Below are positions 18,153 through 27,014 of a stretch of 64,000 nt of DNA, in pieces. Position 1 is the stretch's first letter. Every line of letters starts with the position of its first letter. The notes beneath the pieces were generated by a model, which did not search any database, was not told the DNA's origin, and saw nothing but the letters and a program-made list of their open reading frames with translations. Source of the stretch: Acinetobacter marinus (GTDB lineage Bacteria; Pseudomonadota; Gammaproteobacteria; Pseudomonadales; Moraxellaceae); the NCBI RefSeq assembly GCF_900096915.1, contig NZ_FMYK01000005.1:104761-168760 (forward strand), written 5' to 3'. Both the position numbers and the translations under genes were made by a program.

Positions 18153-18228
18153 TTTTTTTCTCCGTGTGTTGTGGAGATTTACACTTCACAACTGGGTCAC
18201 AAATATTGTTTCTTAACTGAAATTGGGA

Positions 18229-18304
18229 ATCTCTAATCCCCCTAAATCCCCCTTTGTAAAGGGGGACTTGCTCCCCTCTTTAATAAAGAGGGGCTGGGGG
18301 AGAT
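18229..18304. repeat. Palindromic (REP-like) element between rpoB and rpoC
   Basis: Two perfect hairpins in tandem, TCCCCCTTT/AAAGGGGGA and CCCCTCTTT/AAAGAGGGG, are enclosed by an outer imperfect repeat (ATCTC...CCCCC with GGGGG...AGAT). The element ends inside or next to the rpoB stop region. The form is that of REP/BIME or a tiny non-autonomous element. It is transcribed inside the rpoBC message. Confidence 0.7.
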
Positions 18305-18307
18305 GTC

Positions 18308-21300
18308 TTAGTCACCATTTTTCAGTTCAATGTTGATACCTAAAGAACGGATCTCTTTGGTCAATACGTTGAATGACTCAGGCATACCTGGATCCATATA
18401 ATGGTTACCATCAACGATGTTCTTATAGATACGGGTACGACCTTCGACGTCATCTGACTTGACTGTCAACATCTCTTGAAGGGTATACGCAGCGCCATAA
18501 GCCTCAAGTGCCCAGACTTCCATCTCACCGAAACGCTGACCACCGAATTGTGCTTTACCACCAAGCGGTTGTTGCGTCACTAATGAGTAAGAACCAGTCG
18601 AACGTGCATGCATCTTGTCATCCACCAAGTGGTTGAGTTTGAGCATGTACATATAACCCACAGTCACAGGACGATCAAACTTATCACCTGTACGACCATC
18701 GAACAACTCAACTTGACCTGTACGTGAGTAGCTTGCAAGTTCTAGTAACTCTTTGATCTGACCTTCTTCTGCACCGTCAAATACAGGGGTTGCTAGTGGG
18801 ACACCACCACGCAAGTTGCCTGCAAGTTTTAGCACTTCTTCATCAGTCAAGCTATCCAGATTTTCTTGTGCACCGCCAACTTTGTTGTAGATCTTGTCTA
18901 AGAAGTCACGTAGATCTGCCATCGCACGTTGTTGCTTGATCATCTTGTCGATTTGTTCGCCCAAGCCTTTAGCCGCTAGACCCAAATGCGTTTCAAGAAT
19001 CTGACCCACGTTCATACGTGATGGTACACCGAGTGGGTTTAACACCACATCTACAGGCACGCCATTGGCATCGTGTGGCATGTCTTCAACTGGCAAGATG
19101 TTAGATACAACACCTTTGTTACCATGACGACCCGCCATCTTATCACCCGGTTGGATACGACGTTTCACAGCCAAGTAGACTTTAACGACTTTGAGTACAC
19201 CGTGAGTAAGCTCATCACCTTGTGCGATTTTGCGTTTTTTCTCAGCGAATTTCTCATCAATCTCTTGGCTCTTCTCTTGTAAGAATGCCAAGATTTGATT
19301 CATACGCTCAGCAACTTCTTCATCATTGGCTTGAACTTCTTTTAATTCAACCAACTCAAGACCAGATAAGAAGTCCGCAGTCAACTTATCGCCACGTTTG
19401 GTGGTACCGCCACCGTTTGAAGTTTGACCATCCAGTAGGCGGATCATACGTTCACGTGCAGCTTCTTCGAAGATTTTGAATTCTTCTTTCAAGTCTTTGC
19501 GATAGGCATCCAGCTGTGCTTTTTCGATTGCCAAGGCACGTTCGTCTTTTTCCACGCCATCACGGGTAAAGACTTGTACATCGATAATGGTACCCTTAGT
19601 GCCTGACGGTACACGTAAAGAAGAATCTTTCACGTCTGCCGCTTTTTCACCGAAGATTGCACGAAGCAATTTTTCTTCAGGAGTCAGTTGTGTTTCACCT
19701 TTTGGTGTCACTTTACCGACGAGGATATCACCTGCAGTCACTTCTGCACCGATGTAGACAATACCTGACTCATCGAGTTTAGACAGTGCTGCTTCACCCA
19801 CGTTTGGAATATCGGCAGTAATTTCTTCTGAGCCCAATTTGGTATCACGTGCAACACATGACAATTCTTGGATGTGAATCGACGTCAAACGATCTTCTTG
19901 CACCACACGTTCTGATAATAAGATCGAGTCCTCGAAGTTATAACCATTCCACGTCATGAATGCGACGCGCATGTTTTGACCGAGTGCCAATTCACCCATA
20001 TCCGTTGATGGACCATCCGCCAAGATATCGCCACGTGCAACTTCATCGCCTTGATTGACAATAATGTTTTGGTTGATACAGGTGTTTTGGTTCGAACGGG
20101 TGTATTTGATCAAGTTGTAGATATCTACACCTGCTTCACCAGCGACCATTTCATCTTCGTGAACACGGATCACGATACGAGAAGCATCCACGTAGTCGAT
20201 CTTACCGCCACGATTTGCGATGACACAGACACCTGAGTCACGTGCGACGTGACGTTCCATGCCTGTACCAACAAGTGGCTTATCCGCACGGAGTGTCGGC
20301 ACAGCCTGACGTTGCATGTTTGAACCCATCAATGCACGGTTGGCATCATCGTGTTCAAGGAATGGAATCAATGACGCTGCAACAGAAACCACCTGCTGTG
20401 GTGAAACATCCATATGCGTCACTTTTTCAGGCGGCATACGCACGAATTCACCTTGATGACGTACAGACACCACTTCATCCGTAAATGCGCCTTTGGCATC
20501 TACCGCAGAGTCTGCTTGCGCAATCACAGTGCCCACTTCTTCAATCGCAGAGAGGTATTCAATCTCATCAGTGACTGCACCATCAACCACTTTACGATAA
20601 GGGGTTTCTAAGAAACCGAAATCGTTGGTTTTAGCATAGACAGACAACGAGTTGATCAAGCCAATGTTTGGACCTTCAGGCGTTTCAATCGGACAGACAC
20701 GACCATAATGGGTTTGATGTACGTCACGTACTTCAAAGCCTGCACGTTCACGGGTCAAACCACCTGGCCCAAGTGCTGATACACGACGTTTGTGCGTGAT
20801 CTCAGACAATGGATTGTTTTGATCCATAAATTGTGACAATTGGCTTGAACCAAAGAATTCTTTAATCGCCGCAGCCACAGGCTTGGCATTGATCAAATCT
20901 TGTGGTGACAAGTTATCGGTTTCAGCTTGAGAAAGACGCTCTTTCACCGCACGTTCAACACGTACTAGACCAACACGGAATTGGTTTTCTGTCATTTCAC
21001 CGACAGAACGGACACGACGGTTACCCAAGTGATCGATATCATCGACTTCACCTTTACCGTTACGGATCTCAACCAATGTACGCATCACATCGATGATGTC
21101 ATCATTAGACAACACACCTTCGACTTGACGTGATTTGTGATCTGTACCGACGTCATAAGGACGACCCAAACGACGGTTAAACTTCATACGACCAACTGGT
21201 GACAAGTCATAGCGTTCTGGGCTAAAGAACAAGTTCCCAAATAGGTTTTCAGCCGCTTCTTTGGTCGGCGGCTCACCTGGACGCATCACTTTATAGATTT

Positions 21301-22396
21301 CGACCAAGGCTTCATCACGATCACGTGTAATGTCAGCACGCAATGTATCGGCAATGTATGAACCACGATCGATATCGTTGGTGAATAGAATATTGAATTG
21401 CTTAATGCCCGCTTCAGCGATTTTCACCAAGATGTCATGTGAAATCACCGTGTTTGCAGGAAGAATTTCACCATCTTTTAAGCTAATGTCTTCCGCAGTA
21501 ATGCGCTCGTACAAGTATTCATCAGGGACTGGCAATTTGCTAAGATTCGCCGCTTCCATCTGACGCACATGACGTGCATTGATACGCTTCCCTTGCTCAA
21601 CGATGACTTTGCCATCTTCGCCAGCAATATCAAACTGCGCCATTTCACCACGTAGACGATCTGGAACGAGGTCAATCTGATAACTACCCATGTCCACATA
21701 GACAGGTACTTTTTCAAAGAACAAGCCGAGGATTTGCTCAGTGGTATATTCCAAGGCACGTAAAATCACAGACGCCAACAATTTACGGCGACGGTCGATA
21801 CGCACATAGACTAAATCTTTGGCATCAAACTCAAAGTCCAACCACGAACCACGGTAAGGAATAATACGTGCCGAATAAAGCACTTTACCACTTGAATGGG
21901 TTTTACCCTTGTCATGGTCAAAGAACACACCTGGTGAACGATGCAATTGCGATACGATGACACGCTCTGTACCATTGATCACAAAGGTACCGTTATCTGT
22001 CATGAGTGGCATTTCACCCATGTAGACTTCTTGCTCACGCACATCTTTGATCGCTTTGGTATCACGATCACGTAAAATCAAACGAATTTTGACACGCATA
22101 GGTGCAGCATAAGTCGAACCACGCAAAATACATTCACGCACGTCAAACTCAGGCTTACCCAAACTATATTCGACAAACTCTAAAGCTGCATTCCCAGAAT
22201 AGCTTTCAATTGGGAATACGGAACGAAATGCGGCTTGCAAGCCAATATCTTCACGGTTCTTCGGCGTTTTGCCATCTTGCAAGAATGTACGATACGAGTC
22301 GACTTGGATGGCGAGCAAGTATGGAACATCCATGATGTTTGGCAAATTACCAAAGTTTTTGCGGATCCGTTTCTTTTCGGTATAAGAGTATGCCAT
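18308..22396 (-). CDS. rpoB: RNA polymerase beta subunit
   Basis: 1362 residues, usual for Acinetobacter. The rifampicin-binding cluster reads GSSQLSQFMDQNN and then HKRRVSALGPGG, with the sensitive-type residues, so no sign of rifampicin resistance here. The C-terminus carries the highly conserved GGKAQFGGQRFGEMEVWALE. It is separated from rplL by 318 bp containing an attenuator-like hairpin, and followed by rpoC. Confidence 0.98.
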   Translation of the reverse strand: MAYSYTEKKRIRKNFGNLPNIMDVPYLLAIQVDSYRTFLQDGKTPKNREDIGLQAAFRSVFPIESYSGNAALEFVEYSLGKPEFDVRECILRGSTYAAPMRVKIRLILRDRDTKAIKDVREQEVYMGEMPLMTDNGTFVINGTERVIVSQLHRSPGVFFDHDKGKTHSSGKVLYSARIIPYRGSWLDFEFDAKDLVYVRIDRRRKLLASVILRALEYTTEQILGLFFEKVPVYVDMGSYQIDLVPDRLRGEMAQFDIAGEDGKVIVEQGKRINARHVRQMEAANLSKLPVPDEYLYERITAEDISLKDGEILPANTVISHDILVKIAEAGIKQFNILFTNDIDRGSYIADTLRADITRDRDEALVEIYKVMRPGEPPTKEAAENLFGNLFFSPERYDLSPVGRMKFNRRLGRPYDVGTDHKSRQVEGVLSNDDIIDVMRTLVEIRNGKGEVDDIDHLGNRRVRSVGEMTENQFRVGLVRVERAVKERLSQAETDNLSPQDLINAKPVAAAIKEFFGSSQLSQFMDQNNPLSEITHKRRVSALGPGGLTRERAGFEVRDVHQTHYGRVCPIETPEGPNIGLINSLSVYAKTNDFGFLETPYRKVVDGAVTDEIEYLSAIEEVGTVIAQADSAVDAKGAFTDEVVSVRHQGEFVRMPPEKVTHMDVSPQQVVSVAASLIPFLEHDDANRALMGSNMQRQAVPTLRADKPLVGTGMERHVARDSGVCVIANRGGKIDYVDASRIVIRVHEDEMVAGEAGVDIYNLIKYTRSNQNTCINQNIIVNQGDEVARGDILADGPSTDMGELALGQNMRVAFMTWNGYNFEDSILLSERVVQEDRLTSIHIQELSCVARDTKLGSEEITADIPNVGEAALSKLDESGIVYIGAEVTAGDILVGKVTPKGETQLTPEEKLLRAIFGEKAADVKDSSLRVPSGTKGTIIDVQVFTRDGVEKDERALAIEKAQLDAYRKDLKEEFKIFEEAARERMIRLLDGQTSNGGGTTKRGDKLTADFLSGLELVELKEVQANDEEVAERMNQILAFLQEKSQEIDEKFAEKKRKIAQGDELTHGVLKVVKVYLAVKRRIQPGDKMAGRHGNKGVVSNILPVEDMPHDANGVPVDVVLNPLGVPSRMNVGQILETHLGLAAKGLGEQIDKMIKQQRAMADLRDFLDKIYNKVGGAQENLDSLTDEEVLKLAGNLRGGVPLATPVFDGAEEGQIKELLELASYSRTGQVELFDGRTGDKFDRPVTVGYMYMLKLNHLVDDKMHARSTGSYSLVTQQPLGGKAQFGGQRFGEMEVWALEAYGAAYTLQEMLTVKSDDVEGRTRIYKNIVDGNHYMDPGMPESFNVLTKEIRSLGINIELKNGD

Positions 22397-22640
22397 TTGG
22401 ATTCCTCGGACATTAAACCCATCTCGTCTGCAGTACGAGATGAAGCAGTAGTTATCATCAGGTCAAGGGCTGACCGTCGCTTTTCAAAGCTGCAAAACAC
22501 CAAAAGCGACAATAAAATGTTTAGCAATATCGTCTAAAATGTTGTAAAACATATAGAAAAACATTACTAAACATTCTATTTCATCACATTATCGGCACAA
22601 AAATGAGACTTCATCAAAAAGCGAGCCGATTATTGTAACG

Positions 22641-22672
22641 CAAAAAGGCTGATGACCCAAGAGTCATCAGCC
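22641..22672 (-). terminator. Attenuator between rplL and rpoB
   Basis: GGCTGATGAC (22647-22656) and GTCATCAGCC (22663-22672) form a perfect 10-bp stem; on the minus strand it is followed by TTTTTG. It lies 43 bp past the rplL stop. In enterics a partial terminator here reduces rpoBC transcription relative to the ribosomal proteins. The rest of the 318-bp gap (22397-22640) has no gene; an RNA-processing hairpin around 22600-22635 is possible but not clear. Confidence 0.75.
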
Positions 22673-22714
22673 GATTTTTGGAGTTGATTTAAAAAAAACC
22701 AACTCCCTAAGCCA

Positions 22715-23086
22715 TTACTTAAGTTTAACTTCAGCACCAGCTTCTTCAAGTTTCTTCTTAAGTTCTTCAGCTTCTTCTTTAGAAACGCCTTCTTTAACTG
22801 CAGAAGGAGCGCCTTCAACAAGATCTTTCGCTTCTTTAAGACCAAGACCAGTTGCTTCACGAACTGCTTTAATTACAGCAACTTTGTTCGCGCCAAAGCT
22901 CGCCAATTCAACGGTGAATTCAGTTTGCTCTTCAGCAGCAGCAGCGCCAGCACCTGGAGCAGCAGCAACTGCAACAGCAGCAGCAGATACGTTGAATTTC
23001 TCTTCGAAAGCAGAGATCAAGTCAACAAGTTCAAGTACAGTTTTTTCAGCAACTGCATTCAAGATTTCTTCGTTTGTTAAAGCCAT
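22715..23086 (-). CDS. rplL: 50S ribosomal protein L7/L12
   Basis: 123 residues: N-terminal dimerisation helices, an Ala/Gly-rich hinge (AAAVAVAAAPGAGAAAAEE), and the C-terminal factor-binding domain with VKEAREATGLGLKEAKDLVE-type sequence. Forms the stalk with L10 and recruits translation factors. It follows rplJ after 54 bp. Confidence 0.97.
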   Translation of the reverse strand: MALTNEEILNAVAEKTVLELVDLISAFEEKFNVSAAAVAVAAAPGAGAAAAEEQTEFTVELASFGANKVAVIKAVREATGLGLKEAKDLVEGAPSAVKEGVSKEEAEELKKKLEEAGAEVKLK

Positions 23087-23140
23087 GAGAATAACTCCAA
23101 ATGGATATTAAATGGTGTAAATGATTGATTAAATTTAAGC

Positions 23141-23647
23141 TTATGCAGCTTCTTGCTCGTTTTTCTCTTTGAGCGCCGTCATGAGGCGACCCAATTTCGA
23201 AATTGGAGCTTGAAGAACGTTTGCAAGCATAGTAAGCGCTTTCTCTTGGTTCGGAAGATTCGCGATTACGCTTACTTCAGCACCTTGATAAACCTTGCCA
23301 TCAAATGCAGCAGCTTTGAGTTCAAATGCCTTGTTTGTTTTCGCAAATTCTTCGAACAAACGTGCCGCAGCACCCATGTCGTCTTCAGAAGTTGAAAAAC
23401 CAAGAATTGTTGGACCAACTAGGTTGTCATTCAAGATATCGAATGGCGTACCTTCGAATGAACGCTTCGCCAAAGTATTACGCACGATACGTGTTGTAAC
23501 ACCCAACTTACGAGCTTCAACACGTAATTGTGTCAATTGCTCTACGCTCAAACCTTGATAGTCTGCAACAACGGCAGAGAACGCTTTAGAAGCAACTTCA
23601 TTTACTTCTGCAACGATCTGTTTTTTGCCTTCGATAAGAAGAGCCAT
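23141..23647 (-). CDS. rplJ: 50S ribosomal protein L10
   Basis: 168 residues beginning MALLIEGKKQIVAEVNEVA, the typical L10 start, with a strong AGGAGG site before it. L10 anchors L7/L12 dimers to the ribosome and, in the L10-(L12)n complex, represses translation of its own mRNA by binding the leader. The 342-bp region upstream would hold that leader. Confidence 0.97.
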   Translation of the reverse strand: MALLIEGKKQIVAEVNEVASKAFSAVVADYQGLSVEQLTQLRVEARKLGVTTRIVRNTLAKRSFEGTPFDILNDNLVGPTILGFSTSEDDMGAAARLFEEFAKTNKAFELKAAAFDGKVYQGAEVSVIANLPNQEKALTMLANVLQAPISKLGRLMTALKEKNEQEAA

Positions 23648-23857
23648 TGTAAAACCTCCTAAGGTGACTTATGCACTTCAACAAGTGCACTCCCAATTTG
23701 TAAGCCTTGCGACCTACACGCGGAGGAGGACATCAATCACACCACCGCGTCTACTCTGGCTGGAAGATTAAGAAGCAAAGTGCGAACACTTCACCTCGCC
23801 TGAGGTCTTTGACGCTGACAGGCTTACACCCATCAATTCAAAGTTTGCCTGCATACG
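23648..23857 (-). promoter_or_regulatory. Probable rplJ (L10) leader region
   Basis: The 342 bp between rplA and rplJ have no coding frame. In other gammaproteobacteria this gap carries the rplJL promoter and the L10-leader RNA bound by L10-(L12)4. Short stems are visible on the minus strand (CCTCAGGCGAGG near 23800, and GTGCACTTGTTGAAGTGCAT near 23670-23690). The call rests on position; I did not confirm the conserved kink-turn. Confidence 0.45.
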
Positions 23858-23940
23858 CCTTCTCCCGCTGGGAGAAGGTTGGGATGAGGGTTTTAGCACC
23901 TCACCCCAACCCTCCCCTCAAAGGAGAGGGAGCTCAGGGC
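23858..23940. repeat. Palindromic (REP-like) element between rplA and rplJ
   Basis: CCTTCTCCC (23858-23866), GCT, GGGAGAAGG (23870-23878) is a perfect hairpin; it is followed by TTGGGATGAGGG pairing with CCTCACCCCAA and by CCCTCCCCT/AGGAGAGGG. The text CTCACCCCAACCCT...GGAGAGGG is the style of dispersed repeats seen in many proteobacterial genomes. It lies between rplA and the L10 leader. Confidence 0.65.
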
Positions 23941-23989
23941 TTTAAAATTCTTTATCTAAACCAACTTAGCTTGAAACTTAGCTTAAAAC

Positions 23990-24685
23990 TTAGTTAGATA
24001 CGTTGTTTACATCAATGATCAAACCTGGACCCATTGTTGAGCTCAAAGTGATCTTTTTGATGTATACGCCTTTAGAAGTGGCAGGTTTTGCTTTCTTCAA
24101 GTCAGCAACCAATGCTTCAAGGTTTTGGCGTACAGCAGTTTCTTCGAAACCAACTTGACCAATCGCAGCGTGGATAATACCTGCTTTGTCTACACGGTAA
24201 CGTGCTTGACCAGCTTTAGCATTTTTCACAGCACCAGCAACGTCAGGAGTTACAGTACCGACTTTCGGGTTTGGCATTAAACCACGTGGACCCAAGATCG
24301 TACCCAACTTACCAACAACACGCATTGCGTCAGGTGCAGCAATCACCACATCAAAGTCAAGGTTGCCCGCTTGGATTGATTCTGCAAGATCATCAAAACC
24401 AACGATGTCAGCGCCTTCAGCTTTTGCAGCTTCAGCAGCAGCACCTTGTGCAAACACTGCAACACGTACAGTTTTACCAGTACCTGCAGGAAGTGTTGTC
24501 GCACCACGAACCACTTGATCCGATTTACGTGGATCAACACCAAGGTTTACCGCAACATCCAAAGATTCTTTGAATTTTGCCGCAGGAAGACCATTAAGGA
24601 CTTTAACTGCTTCTTCCAAAGTGTAGACTTTGTTTGCTTCAACAGCAGCAGCAATGGCTTTTTGACGTTTAGTTAATTTTGCCAT
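23990..24685 (-). CDS. rplA: 50S ribosomal protein L1
   Basis: 231 residues, begins MAKLTKRQKAI and carries the L1 signature region ILGPRGLMPNPKVGTVT. Binds 23S rRNA at the E-site stalk and represses the L11 operon. Starts 3 bp after rplK ends. Confidence 0.97.
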   Translation of the reverse strand: MAKLTKRQKAIAAAVEANKVYTLEEAVKVLNGLPAAKFKESLDVAVNLGVDPRKSDQVVRGATTLPAGTGKTVRVAVFAQGAAAEAAKAEGADIVGFDDLAESIQAGNLDFDVVIAAPDAMRVVGKLGTILGPRGLMPNPKVGTVTPDVAGAVKNAKAGQARYRVDKAGIIHAAIGQVGFEETAVRQNLEALVADLKKAKPATSKGVYIKKITLSSTMGPGLIIDVNNVSN

Positions 24686-24688
24686 GTC

Positions 24689-25117
24689 TTATAGCTCCGT
24701 TTCCAAGCCCATAGAACGTGCAGAACCAGCGATGGTACGCACACGCGCGTCTAAATCAGCACCAGTTAAATCTGGCTCTTTAGTCGTAGCGATCTCTTCT
24801 AACTGAGCACGAGTCAACTTACCAACTTTAGTTTTGTTTGGTACAGATGAACCCTTTTGGATACCCGCAGCTTTCTTCAAAAGAATAGATGCTGGTGGAG
24901 TTTTCATGATGAATGTGAACGACTTATCGTTGTACACAGTGATCACGACAGGAATCGGAAGACCTGGTTCAACTTTTTGTGTCGCTGCATTGAATTCTTT
25001 ACAGAATGCCATGATGTTAACACCACGTTGACCGAGTGCAGGACCGATCGGTGGAGATGGATTCGCTTTACCAGCTGGAACTTGCAGCTTGATATAGCCG
25101 TCAATCTTCTTAGCCAT
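24689..25117 (-). CDS. rplK: 50S ribosomal protein L11
   Basis: 142 residues from the ATG at 25117 (MAKKIDGYIKLQVPAG), the same length as the E. coli protein. AGGT lies just upstream; a TTG two codons earlier is a worse start. Forms the GTPase-associated centre with 23S rRNA. First of the L11 pair with rplA. Confidence 0.97.
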   Translation of the reverse strand: MAKKIDGYIKLQVPAGKANPSPPIGPALGQRGVNIMAFCKEFNAATQKVEPGLPIPVVITVYNDKSFTFIMKTPPASILLKKAAGIQKGSSVPNKTKVGKLTRAQLEEIATTKEPDLTGADLDARVRTIAGSARSMGLETEL

Positions 25118-25255
25118 GTTCAATTACCTCTTGGGTACAAACGCCGTTAGGCTCCCCAAACTCGATGTATTCATCGCAAACATCACGATCAATACAAAAT
25201 AACAAAGCCCGCATCATTCCAAAGAACTTATCGGGCAACGATAGCGTAGAAAAAG

Positions 25256-25789
25256 TTAGTTGGCTTTTTCTACTTGACGAAACTCTAGCTCAACTTGCGT
25301 TGGACGATTAAAGACATTAATCGTCAAGGTCAAGCGAGATTTTTCGTAATGAATTTCCTCAACCACACCTTTGAAGTCTGTGAATGGACCATCAGTAACC
25401 AACAGCTCTTCACCTGGTTCAAACATGGTTTTCGGACGTGGCGCTTCACCTGTATTATTAATACGAGCCAAGATCGCATCCGCTTCTTTTTGCGTGATCG
25501 GCGCTGGCTTCTCAGGTGTACCACCAATAAAACCTAAAACTTTTGGACATTCTTTGACGATATGCCAAGTATCGTCATTCATTTCCATTTCGACCAAAAC
25601 GTAGCCTGGGAAAAATTTACGCTCAGACTTACGTTTTTTGCCGTCCTTCATTTCTACCACTTCTTCGGTAGGCACAAGGACTTCACCAAAACTATCGACA
25701 ACTGTGCTACGTGCAATACGATCTTTCAATGAACGCAAGACTTGTTTTTCATAGCCAGAATAGGCATGAACGATATACCAACGTTTCAT
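25256..25789 (-). CDS. nusG: Transcription termination/antitermination factor NusG
   Basis: 177 residues: NGN domain from the N-terminus (RWYIVHAYSGYEKQV) and C-terminal KOW domain containing VTDGPFTDFKGVVEE. Binds RNA polymerase and links it to Rho or the ribosome. Immediately follows secE (22 bp). Confidence 0.97.
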   Translation of the reverse strand: MKRWYIVHAYSGYEKQVLRSLKDRIARSTVVDSFGEVLVPTEEVVEMKDGKKRKSERKFFPGYVLVEMEMNDDTWHIVKECPKVLGFIGGTPEKPAPITQKEADAILARINNTGEAPRPKTMFEPGEELLVTDGPFTDFKGVVEEIHYEKSRLTLTINVFNRPTQVELEFRQVEKAN

Positions 25790-25811
25790 AGCAACTTATC
25801 CGATAATTAAC

Positions 25812-26255
25812 TTAACCAATAATGAGCTTAATTAACCAACCCAGACCATAGTCAAAGCACCACAATACAATTGAAGTGACGATGACGACAACCAACACCT
25901 GCCAAGAGGTGGTGATGGTTTCTTGTTTTGTTGGCCAAGTCACACGTCGAAGCTCAATACGTGAGTCTTTTAATAGACGAACAAAACCCTTGCCTTGGTG
26001 GGTGGCGTATAATATACCGATTGCGACTATAATACAAGCAGCAATCACACCGATGCGCACCCAAATATTACTTGCAGGCGCCCAGTATTGTGGCAAATAT
26101 TGATTGGCAAGACTTGCTCCGATCAATAGCGCCAAAGCAACAATCCACAGCACCACATCAAAGGGTGAACCGTTTTTCACCAACTCGGCAGGATTGTTAC
26201 TACGTTGTGGAATCGGCGCAGCGCCAGCGGCGTCTTGCGATTTATCATTCGACAT
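25812..26255 (-). CDS. secE: Preprotein translocase subunit SecE
   Basis: 147 residues with three membrane segments (about 32-52, 64-84, 115-143) and the conserved cytoplasmic motif ELRRVTWPTKQET. The polar 30-residue N-terminus is common in Acinetobacter. Part of SecYEG. The expected upstream tRNA-Trp and tuf genes are not present. Confidence 0.95.
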   Translation of the reverse strand: MSNDKSQDAAGAAPIPQRSNNPAELVKNGSPFDVVLWIVALALLIGASLANQYLPQYWAPASNIWVRIGVIAACIIVAIGILYATHQGKGFVRLLKDSRIELRRVTWPTKQETITTSWQVLVVVIVTSIVLWCFDYGLGWLIKLIIG

Positions 26256-26528
26256 TTTTGTACTCGTCGTAAATTTCGCGACTTATTATATAGAACAATT
26301 CACCCTGTATAAAGCAGGAATTAAATTTTGACCGTTCTGAACCAACTCGCCATGTTACGTGAACTCGGTTAGACCTGCAACTTAAATCATGGTGACGGGT
26401 GACAATATGGAATTTAAGAGTCGCATCTCTGCGTTCACTTTATAAAGTTTGCTGATCAGGAATAGGCGATACTGATGTTTTGATGCCACCTTCTTCTTTT
26501 CCAAAAATTCATTAGTAAAAGTATTGCC

Positions 26529-27014
26529 TCAAGTTTCAACTTGATTGCTTTTATTTAAAAACCCTTTTGGTTTCTTCTGAAGATACTGCTGTATTTCTTG
26601 CGCATCTTCTTTGATCGCATCACTTGATAGCAATCCTTTATACATGAATACTGGTAAGCCATCTTCAATATCTTTATTTCTAAAGATTTGTGTACCATCT
26701 CGATATTCAAAAATAGCAATCGGAAAATGATCTGCATCCACGACAAAAAATCGCTTTTGCTTGATCACAATCTCTTTTGGTCGAAACTCTTGCTTCAATA
26801 TGCGAAGAAAAATACTATCATTCGAAGACAAGGTATTTAATTCACGAATCCGCTCAGCATCCGAGTGATACATCACTTTCATACGCTGACGCTGTTCATA
26901 AGTGTAGGCTTTCGGTCGTTGATACGACTTTGCTGGCTCTGATTTAGGTGCGTTGTAACGTCCAAAGCAATAGCCAACAAATAGCCCAATCAATAATAAT
27001 ATGAGTCCAGACAT
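26529..27014 (-). CDS. Membrane-anchored protein of unknown function
   Basis: 161 residues: one N-terminal membrane helix (3-17, LILLLIGLFVGYCFG), a basic linker, then a domain at about 65-120 with FLRILKQEF, IVIKQKRFFVVDADHFPIAIFEY. This strand pattern faintly recalls DUF2726-type nuclease-like domains (plavIE), but the catalytic residues are not clear. It starts one base inside the psd stop (TAATG), so it is the last gene of the psd operon. The 273 bp from here up to secE have no gene that I can see. Confidence 0.55.
   Translation of the reverse strand: MSGLILLLIGLFVGYCFGRYNAPKSEPAKSYQRPKAYTYEQRQRMKVMYHSDAERIRELNTLSSNDSIFLRILKQEFRPKEIVIKQKRFFVVDADHFPIAIFEYRDGTQIFRNKDIEDGLPVFMYKGLLSSDAIKEDAQEIQQYLQKKPKGFLNKSNQVET

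Noticed and set aside
13965..22396. Many long open frames on the plus strand opposite rpoC and rpoB
   Set aside because: They are a by-product of codon bias on the coding strand; no start signals, domains or conserved composition, and rpoB/rpoC are unmistakable.
18308..22396. Rifampicin-resistance substitution in rpoB
   Set aside because: The resistance cluster reads as the sensitive type.
26256..26528. tRNA-Trp gene upstream of secE
   Set aside because: No T-arm, anticodon CCA context or CCA end is readable on either strand.
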